Of a stretch of DNA of 20,728 nucleotides, positions 15,581-20,728 are shown in pieces. Under the pieces are notes generated by a model. It saw only the letters and a list, made by a program, of their open reading frames with translations, was not told where the DNA came from and ran no database searches. This DNA comes from a bacterium SM23_31 (GTDB lineage: Bacteria > SM23-31). A program made the translations under genes and the position numbers. Position 1 is the stretch's first letter, and the number at the start of each line of letters is the position of its first letter. The DNA is taken from positions 1 to 20,728 of the forward strand of contig LJUD01000007.1 of NCBI GenBank assembly GCA_001304035.1, written 5' to 3'.

Positions 15581-16090
15581 TCATATCAGAAATTTAAACG
15601 CCTTATCCACGGCAATGACCGGTGTTTCGGCTTTTATTATATCTTCGGTGATGTCCCACGTTTTAAGACCGATGACCGGTTTGCCGAGCTGGAGGAAAAA
15701 TCCGATTTCCGAGAGCGTGCCGTATTTGCCGTCAACTGCAATGGCGACCCGTCCGGTATGTGCTATAACGGCATTTCGCGCAATACCCTGTCCTGTTGCA
15801 ATGGGAATGTCGACATAATCATTTGCGTCGTCGATGCCCCGTCCCGGTAATATGCCTATAGTCAGCCCCCCTGCTGCTTTTGCGCCCTTACAGCATGCCT
15901 CCATTACACCAAAAAGCCCGCCGCATACAACAATCCCCTGCCGGACAGCTATTTCTTTGCCCACTTCTTCGGCTAAGTCATATATTTTCTGATTGCACGA
16001 CCCAGATCCGATAACCGCAATTAGCGGTTTCCGGTGCACAATTTTGCTAATGTACTCGGAAAATGAGAATGTTTTGTCTTTATCTTTCAT
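15581..16090 (-). CDS. SLOG/LOG-superfamily nucleotide-binding protein (TIGR00725-like)
   Basis: 169 residues with a Rossmann-like fold of the LOG/DprA (SLOG) superfamily. A GSGS loop (28-31), VVCGGLFGVMEACCKGA (54-70) and DGKYGTLSEIG (120-130) are in order. Cytokinin-activating LOG enzymes have PGGxGTxxE in the last motif. Here the first residues are changed to DGK, while GT and the glutamate (E128) remain, as in the TIGR00725 group of unknown function. Substrate not assignable. The 5' flank is entirely a heptamer array ending a few bases before the ATG, and no Shine-Dalgarno is seen. A start further inside, near the beginning of the fold, is possible. Confidence 0.82.
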   Translation of the reverse strand: MKDKDKTFSFSEYISKIVHRKPLIAVIGSGSCNQKIYDLAEEVGKEIAVRQGIVVCGGLFGVMEACCKGAKAAGGLTIGILPGRGIDDANDYVDIPIATGQGIARNAVIAHTGRVAIAVDGKYGTLSEIGFFLQLGKPVIGLKTWDITEDIIKAETPVIAVDKAFKFLI

Positions 16091-16098
16091 GGGGAAAT

Positions 16099-16147
16099 AG
16101 CTATTAGCTGTTAGCTGTTAGCTTTTAGCTTTTAGCTTTTAGCTTTT
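16099..16147. repeat. Heptamer tandem array AGCTNTT, seven copies
   Basis: AGCTATT once, AGCTGTT twice, AGCTTTT four times, without interruption. Read as CTNTTAG it is the same unit as the heptamers inside the two composite elements. It ends 9 bases before the SLOG start codon, so it forms its 5' leader. Confidence 0.9.
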
Positions 16148-16161
16148 AGTATTAATAAAAT

Positions 16162-16195
16162 AATTCGTAATTCGTAATTCGTAATTCGTAATTCG
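16162..16195. repeat. Heptamer tandem array AATTCGT, five copies
   Basis: Four full copies plus AATTCG. It lies just after the asnS stop codon and is separated from the AGCTNTT array by 14 bases. A shorter run of the same unit follows the permease gene at 8591. Confidence 0.9.
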
Positions 16196-16202
16196 ACCTT
16201 CC

Positions 16203-17495
16203 TCAGGGTGTTGTTCTATAAATCATGCGCGGAAACGGAACGGACTCGCGGACGTGTTTCAGTTTGCAAATCCATGCAAGTGTCCGTTCGATTCCGAGTC
16301 CGTAACCCGAATGGGGTACCGAGCCGTATTTACGGAGGTCTAAATACCATTCAAACGCTTCCCGCGGCAGGTTATGTTCCTTTATTCTTTTCAGAAGGAT
16401 TTCCAGGTTGTCCTCCCTCTGACCACCGCCGATTATTTCTCCGTAGCCCTCGGGAGCAAGCAAATCACACCCTAATGCAAGCTCCTCGCGTTCCGCATCA
16501 CGTTTCATGTAAAAGGCCTTGATTGCCGCTGGGAAACGGTGCACAAAAAGCGGTTTATCGAACTTTTCGGAAATAATTGTTTCATCCGTCCCGCCGAAAT
16601 CGCCGCCCCATTCGAAATCGATCCCCTCATCCTGCAGCATTTTTACAGCATCGTCATACGAAATACGCGGGAACGGCGGCTTCACATTCTCAAGCGGCGC
16701 GGTGTCACGTTCTATAACTTTAAGCTCTTCCTTCTTATTTTCCAGCACACGTTCAACTATATACGTTACATGGTCTTCCGCCAGCTTCATATTGTCCTCG
16801 AAGTCGAAAAACGCCATTTCGGGTTCGACAAGCCAGAACTCCGTCAGATGCCGCCGGGTCTTTGATTTTTCCGCCCGGAACGCCGGACTGCAGGTGTACA
16901 CCTTCCCGAATGACATCATGCTGGCTTCGGAATAAAGCTGCCCGCTCTGTGTCAGGTACACCTTGTCGCCGAAATAATCTGTCTCAAACAGCGTTGTAGT
17001 TCCCTCGCACGCCGCCGGGGTAAAAATAGGCGTATCGACCAGTACAAAACCGCGGTTGTCAAAGAAGTCGCGGCTCGCCTTGATAATTTCGTGACGGATT
17101 TTCAATATCGCATGCTGGCGTGAAGATCGCAGCCAGAGATGGCGGTGGTCCATCAGAAACGTCGTCCCGTGCTCCTTCGGCGTTATCGGATAGTCTTCGG
17201 CTACCTGAATAATTTCCAGTTTGTGCACCTGCAGTTCATACCCACCCGGTGCACGTTTATCTTCTGATATTTTACCCATCACCTTGAGCGACGATTCCTG
17301 GGTTAATTTATCGCAATTTTCGAATGTCTGCTCATCGACATCGTCTTTAAATGCAACCGCCTGAATAATTCCGGTGCCATCCCGAACCAGTAAAAACCAG
17401 AGTTTTCCTTTGTGCGTCTTGTTATACAGCCACCCCTTGATTTCAACCTCTTTGCCAACGTGCTTTGCAACTTCGTTAATATACACCCAGTCCAT
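16203..17495 (-). CDS. asnS: Asparaginyl-tRNA synthetase
   Basis: 430 residues, standard for bacterial AsnRS. It charges tRNA(Asn) with asparagine. An N-terminal OB-fold anticodon-binding domain (about 15-100, VEIKGWLYNK and WFLLVRDGTGIIQAV) precedes the class II catalytic core. Motif 2 is FRAEKSKTRRHLTEF (206-220) and motif 3 GYGLGIER (397-404). RRHLTEFW and VEPEMAF point to AsnRS rather than AspRS. AGGAG lies about 8 bases before the ATG. Presence of asnS means the cell need not rely only on the Asp-tRNA amidation route. Confidence 0.96.
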   Translation of the reverse strand: MDWVYINEVAKHVGKEVEIKGWLYNKTHKGKLWFLLVRDGTGIIQAVAFKDDVDEQTFENCDKLTQESSLKVMGKISEDKRAPGGYELQVHKLEIIQVAEDYPITPKEHGTTFLMDHRHLWLRSSRQHAILKIRHEIIKASRDFFDNRGFVLVDTPIFTPAACEGTTTLFETDYFGDKVYLTQSGQLYSEASMMSFGKVYTCSPAFRAEKSKTRRHLTEFWLVEPEMAFFDFEDNMKLAEDHVTYIVERVLENKKEELKVIERDTAPLENVKPPFPRISYDDAVKMLQDEGIDFEWGGDFGGTDETIISEKFDKPLFVHRFPAAIKAFYMKRDAEREELALGCDLLAPEGYGEIIGGGQREDNLEILLKRIKEHNLPREAFEWYLDLRKYGSVPHSGYGLGIERTLAWICKLKHVRESVPFPRMIYRTTP

Positions 17496-17564
17496 GCGCG
17501 CTCCTGTTTTCTATTATAGTAACAATGCTGTTCATTATAAATTTGGCTATTATATTATTTGACG

Positions 17565-17618
17565 GGATTAACAGGATAATCAGGATAAAAAAATCCGGTG
17601 CATCTTGTAAATCCTGTT
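17565..17618. repeat. Inverted short-unit element (GGATNANNA units)
   Basis: Three tandem 9-mers (GGATTAACA, GGATAATCA, GGATAAAAA) at 17565-17591 are followed by an inverted arm containing AATCC and then ATCCTGTT (17611-17618), which pairs with AACAGGAT (17570-17577). It lies between the propeller lipoprotein gene and asnS. It resembles widespread AACAGGATT-type dispersed repeats. Confidence 0.65.
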
Positions 17619-17693
17619 TAATTTGATAATCAATTCAGCTTAAATATCGCAAATAAATAGAAAAATATCAAGTAAACATAATTTTAATGATAA

Positions 17694-18863
17694 TCACTTT
17701 CCATACACCGCCGGACTTACTTTGTATTTTTCAACCACATCAAATCCTTCATCATTTTTACCTATTATGTAAGCATAGCCGTCTTTTATCGTGCTCGGAA
17801 TAAATGGGAAGTAGGCAGAAACAAGATACTTTCCGACCGAAGCGTCAAGTACATCCGTAAGGATATATTCTTCGTCATTCTTCATATTTGTAAATGCAAA
17901 TATAAAATCCCGGTCAACAAGCAATTTCCTTAAAGGCGGATAATACTCCGCTTTATCGATTTCCTTTATGAGTTTCTCAGTACCGGGTATTTCAGGTATA
18001 AATCTTTTCGCTTCTTCTTTTTGACTTTGAGGAATTTTTACTGGCTTATAAGGGCAAGTAATTTGCCTTTTTATATTATTGTCAAATGATATTATGTTAA
18101 GGGTATAAAATGACCGATTATTCTCTTCAAATTTATCAAACTCGGAATGTGAATATACAGCGCTATTATCGTGAATAGGATTAAATAATAAACTCCCCCG
18201 AAAGCTCACAGGCAGCAGCCCCATTGAAGTTAGAATTCTACTTGATTGATACCGGGCAATTTCAACCGGATTATCTTCTTTCAAATAAACCAGAAGTTCG
18301 TGTTCAGGGTATAAACTTTCATCTGAATTATCACGAGTTGTTACACTTGTTAAAAAATGAGAATCATCAATAACATACGTTGTGCCCAAACTCGATGAAC
18401 GCCAATCATTTTCTTCCAATAGTCTGTTAAGTACGGGGTTATTTGTATATCTTATATTTTTTATAAATTTATTGTTTGGAGAAAAGACAACAAACCAGTT
18501 TTGACCGGATACCAGCAGATAGCCTGTTGAGCTAATAGTCTGCCAATATGTAGCGCCATAAAATTCTCCGGGTCCCTGACCAGGACCGCCAAAGATTATT
18601 TTTGGTTCGCCATTCTTATCAAAAACTTTTACGTTTAAATCCATCTCATCAAGAACATAAATATCCCCCGCATCATTGACAACTACAGTTTTTTCGGGGC
18701 TTGCCAGTAAAAATTCATCTTCCAATTTTTCTTCGTCTGCACCGAACGTAAGCTCCAATGTCAGCACATCAGTTAAAACCGTGCGTTCTTCTATCTCAAA
18801 TGAATCTGAACCACAGCCCGTTAAAAAAAGGACTAACATAATTACAATAGATGAATATCGCAT
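17694..18863 (-). CDS. 6-bladed beta-propeller lipoprotein
   Basis: 389 residues. A lipoprotein signal with lipobox LTGC (C17) directs it to the envelope. The mature part shows NHL-like blades: GDIYVLDEMDLNVKVFDKNG (residues about 86-105) followed by GGPGQGPGEF, a segment typical of 6-bladed-propeller proteins of Bacteroidota and relatives. Later blades have repeated Y-L-V strands, and the last ends near YAYIIGKND. Such proteins are usually binding scaffolds; no ligand can be named. AAGGAG lies 8 bases before the ATG. It starts 32 bases after the gpsA stop, so it may share that transcript, although a functional link to lipid synthesis is not evident. Confidence 0.82.
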   Translation of the reverse strand: MRYSSIVIMLVLFLTGCGSDSFEIEERTVLTDVLTLELTFGADEEKLEDEFLLASPEKTVVVNDAGDIYVLDEMDLNVKVFDKNGEPKIIFGGPGQGPGEFYGATYWQTISSTGYLLVSGQNWFVVFSPNNKFIKNIRYTNNPVLNRLLEENDWRSSSLGTTYVIDDSHFLTSVTTRDNSDESLYPEHELLVYLKEDNPVEIARYQSSRILTSMGLLPVSFRGSLLFNPIHDNSAVYSHSEFDKFEENNRSFYTLNIISFDNNIKRQITCPYKPVKIPQSQKEEAKRFIPEIPGTEKLIKEIDKAEYYPPLRKLLVDRDFIFAFTNMKNDEEYILTDVLDASVGKYLVSAYFPFIPSTIKDGYAYIIGKNDEGFDVVEKYKVSPAVYGK

Positions 18864-18895
18864 TGTATGTTCTCCTTAAAAATCTTCGAATAAAT

Positions 18896-19921
18896 TCAAA
18901 CCTCCGGTTTGGGTTCGCGGGTCATGAGTTCGACAACGGCTTCTTTGGGGTTTTTGTCTTCAAACAGTATCCGGTACACCTGCTCCATAATGGGTGTTTC
19001 CACGCCGTACGTCAGTGCAAGCTTGCGGATAGACCTTGCCGTATTGACACCCTCCGCAACCATCACCATGTCATCGAGAATCTCCTGCAGTTTTCGACCC
19101 TTCCCCAGTTCTTGACCGACGTACAGATTCCTGCTAAGCTTACCCATGCAGGTCAGAACCAGGTCACCCATACCGGAAAGACCGGCAAACGTTTTTTCAC
19201 CGGCGCCCATCTTAACGCCCAGCCGGGTCATTTCCACAATGCCGCGCGTCAGAAGCGCAGCTTTCGAATTATCTCCGAATCCTACGCCATCCGCAATACC
19301 GGTGGCAATCGCCATGACATTTTTAAATGCTCCGCCGAGCTCGACACCCGTAACATCCGTGTTGACGTACACCCGGAACGCAGGACACATGAACAATTCC
19401 TGGACTTCCGCAGCATAAGACTCATCCGAAGAAGCCGCAACCACCGCTGTCGGAATTTCACGTGCAACCTCTGCGGCAAAACTCGGTCCCGACAGTACGG
19501 CGACCCTGTCCGCCGTCAATCCCGGAATTCCAGCAAGCAATATCTCCGACATCCGCATAAGGGAATAGTTTTCAATACCCTTTGTGGCACTGATGAATTT
19601 TCTACCTTTCATCAAAAACGCTGCAGCCTGTTTTGATACCGACCGGAATACGTGCGACGGAACGGCAAATATAATATATTCTCCTTCCGGCACAGCATCT
19701 TCAATGTAATTTGTAACCGTGACGTTATCAGGCAGTTTTATACCGGGCAGGAATACCCGGTTTTCTCTAAATTTTTGCATCGATTCGACAATATCTTTTT
19801 GAAATTCCCAGACTGTTACGGGATAACCTTTCCGTGCCAACAGAATTGCCATCGCCGTTCCCCAACTGCCCCCACCGAGTATGCAGACGCTATTTCCACG
19901 TGAATTTGTTTTCAGTTCCAT
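18896..19921 (-). CDS. gpsA: Glycerol-3-phosphate dehydrogenase [NAD(P)+]
   Basis: 341 residues. It reduces dihydroxyacetone phosphate to sn-glycerol 3-phosphate for phospholipid synthesis. The dinucleotide-binding loop is GGGSWGTA (16-23). SATKGIENY carries the catalytic-region lysine, followed by LSGPSFAAEVA, and the C-terminal domain includes GGAFKNVMAIATGIADG and GDNSKAALLTRG. The ATG lies inside the end of plsY (32-base overlap in another frame). No later in-frame start precedes the nucleotide loop, so the start is well supported. Translational coupling with plsY is likely, and the two products act one after the other. Confidence 0.97.
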   Translation of the reverse strand: MELKTNSRGNSVCILGGGSWGTAMAILLARKGYPVTVWEFQKDIVESMQKFRENRVFLPGIKLPDNVTVTNYIEDAVPEGEYIIFAVPSHVFRSVSKQAAAFLMKGRKFISATKGIENYSLMRMSEILLAGIPGLTADRVAVLSGPSFAAEVAREIPTAVVAASSDESYAAEVQELFMCPAFRVYVNTDVTGVELGGAFKNVMAIATGIADGVGFGDNSKAALLTRGIVEMTRLGVKMGAGEKTFAGLSGMGDLVLTCMGKLSRNLYVGQELGKGRKLQEILDDMVMVAEGVNTARSIRKLALTYGVETPIMEQVYRILFEDKNPKEAVVELMTREPKPEV

Positions 19922-20516
19922 TGATGAGTCTCTTTATATTACTGCGGTGCGTGTAAATTATTAACAAGCTTATAATTAACGTAAAAATAAGTAAAGGCAT
20001 TTCTATTTCATGGTGCATTATGAATTTTCTCACGGACATAATTACCGCTAAAGTTACTGCTGCGGAAATGGAACCGAGCGAGACATAGCGAGTTGGAAAC
20101 GCTGCGATACAAAATACTACAATACAAACGAGCGTCGTACCGGGAGCTAATCCAAAAAACATACCCGCCGCAGTGAGTACACCCTTGCCGCCTCTGAAAC
20201 CTGCAAAAACCGTCCAGACATGACCGCATACGGCGGCAAGTCCGGCTAAAATCTGCACAAGGCTTTCACTTACGGGAATCTCTCCGAAAGCTATCCGTGA
20301 AATATACACTGTCGCAATGAAACCCTTCGCCAGGTCAAGCAGACCGACAACTACCCCTGCCTTCCAGCCAAGCACCCGGAACACGTTCGTAGCACCGGGA
20401 TTCCCGCTGCCGTGTTCGCGGATGTCGATACCCCTCAGCAGTTTTCCGGCAATTATACTGGTCGGGATCGACCCGGTGAAGTAACCGAGAATTAAAATTA
20501 TAAATATCGAAAGCAT
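19890..20516 (-). CDS. plsY: Glycerol-3-phosphate acyltransferase (acyl-phosphate dependent)
   Basis: 208 residues, an integral membrane protein with about five helices. It transfers an acyl group from acyl phosphate to glycerol 3-phosphate, giving lysophosphatidate. The three PlsY motifs are present: GSIPTS (15-20), the glycine-rich HGSGNPGATN (35-44) with FRVLGWKAG after it, and GHVWTVFAGFRGGKGV (98-113). No Shine-Dalgarno is evident before the ATG. Its end overlaps the gpsA start, and its upstream flank carries the REP pair and the RAYT gene. Confidence 0.97.
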   Translation of the reverse strand: MLSIFIILILGYFTGSIPTSIIAGKLLRGIDIREHGSGNPGATNVFRVLGWKAGVVVGLLDLAKGFIATVYISRIAFGEIPVSESLVQILAGLAAVCGHVWTVFAGFRGGKGVLTAAGMFFGLAPGTTLVCIVVFCIAAFPTRYVSLGSISAAVTLAVIMSVRKFIMHHEIEMPLLIFTLIISLLIIYTHRSNIKRLINGTENKFTWK

Positions 20517-20553
20517 TTTAAAAATTCAATTAAATGACAATACTTCTATGTCC

Positions 20554-20577
20554 GTATGAACGCGCCGCGGCGTGTTC
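20554..20577 (+). repeat. REP palindrome, first copy (GTAT-headed)
   Basis: GTAT (20554-20557) is followed by the 20-base imperfect palindrome GAACGCGCCGCGGCGTGTTC (20558-20577), whose arms differ at one position. It matches the reverse complement of the second copy at 18 of 20 bases and faces it across 31 bases. GTAT is a one-base variant of the usual GTAG. Confidence 0.8.
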
Positions 20578-20608
20578 TTATTAATTACGGAATCATGCTG
20601 CATCCCAT

Positions 20609-20632
20609 GAACACGCCATGGCGCGTTCCTAC
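20609..20632 (-). repeat. REP palindrome, second copy (GTAG-headed)
   Basis: On the minus strand GTAG (20632-20629) is followed by GAACGCGCCATGGCGTGTTC (20628-20609). The TAG of the GTAG is also the stop codon of the RAYT gene. With the first copy it forms an inverted pair, the arrangement called a REPIN. Confidence 0.85.
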
Positions 20633-20728
20633 ATATACAAGTTTTCAGGATTATTCTTGTCAATTTCCCACTTCAGCGGATTGTCTAAAATGTATTGACG
20701 TGTATCGGTTAATTCTTTTTCATTGCGT
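20629..20728 (-). CDS. REP-associated tyrosine transposase (RAYT), C-terminal end only
   Basis: The last 32 codons of a gene that enters from beyond the window end. The visible residues contain YILDNPLKWEIDKNNP, which matches the C-terminal signature of RAYT/IS200-like Y1 transposase domain proteins (a YI..NP.KW..D pattern). These enzymes bind and cut at REP sequences using a GTAG guide and a single catalytic tyrosine; the catalytic residues are outside the window. The reading frame ends in a TAG that belongs to the adjacent REP. The family call is from the short tail plus the REP pair beside it. Confidence 0.75.
   Translation of the reverse strand, partial: RNEKELTDTRQYILDNPLKWEIDKNNPENLYM

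Noticed and set aside
16099..16195. CRISPR-like array
   Set aside because: Units are 7 bases with no spacers, and there are no cas genes; these are simple tandem repeats.
17496..17693. Possible T-box or other riboswitch leader for asnS
   Set aside because: No T-box consensus, specifier stem or terminator/antiterminator pair was seen. The fold present is explained by the short-unit inverted repeat.
18851..19636. A 261-codon open frame on the plus strand
   Set aside because: It is antisense to gpsA, which has all its family motifs; the translation has no recognisable domain and is rich in shadow-frame residues such as R, H and F.

Overview
The window looks like a stretch of chromosome from a moderately AT-rich Gram-negative bacterium, most likely in the Bacteroidota/Chlorobiota/Ignavibacteria (FCB) group. 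The clues are a secretin, signal-peptide and lipobox proteins, a DUF3078-type outer-membrane barrel, a 6-bladed-propeller lipoprotein, and several genes without a clear Shine-Dalgarno. The phylum is inferred from gene content and was not tested.

Layout. Positions 1-4256 (+) hold the 3' part of a type IV pilus operon: a PilT-like ATPase (cut by the window start), a PilM-PilN fusion, a PilO-PilP fusion and a short PilQ-like secretin, separated by only 10-17 bases. This condenses the usual pilM-N-O-P-Q series into three genes linking a cytoplasmic ATPase to the outer membrane. From 4441 on, every supported gene lies on the minus strand: a DUF3078 barrel, a class V PLP enzyme, a degenerate HD-GYP-like protein with a C-terminal cysteine cluster, and an exporter cluster (MacB-type permease plus two HlyD/MacA-type adaptors) with no ATPase gene. 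Then come housekeeping genes: dtd, apt, acylphosphatase, a SLOG/LOG-like protein and asnS, followed (in reverse order of transcription) by a propeller lipoprotein, gpsA and plsY. plsY and gpsA overlap and supply consecutive steps from glycerol phosphate to lysophosphatidate. The last 100 bases are the C-terminal end of a REP-associated tyrosine transposase (RAYT).

The intergenic DNA is unusually rich in small repeats. An inverted pair of REP palindromes lies beside the RAYT, and the RAYT stop codon is part of the GTAG tetranucleotide. A separate GTAG-headed hairpin lies at 11639-11661. Four palindromes have a CCCGA/TCGGG core. Two composite elements of about 95-98 bp flank apt; each has GCAAAG-type inverted ends and internal heptamers. 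Related heptamer arrays fill the gap between asnS and the SLOG gene. A third inverted, short-unit element lies upstream of asnS. A strong bidirectional terminator (8537-8566) closes the exporter cluster. The pilus genes look more AT-rich than the housekeeping block. No tRNA, rRNA, CRISPR array or phage gene was seen.
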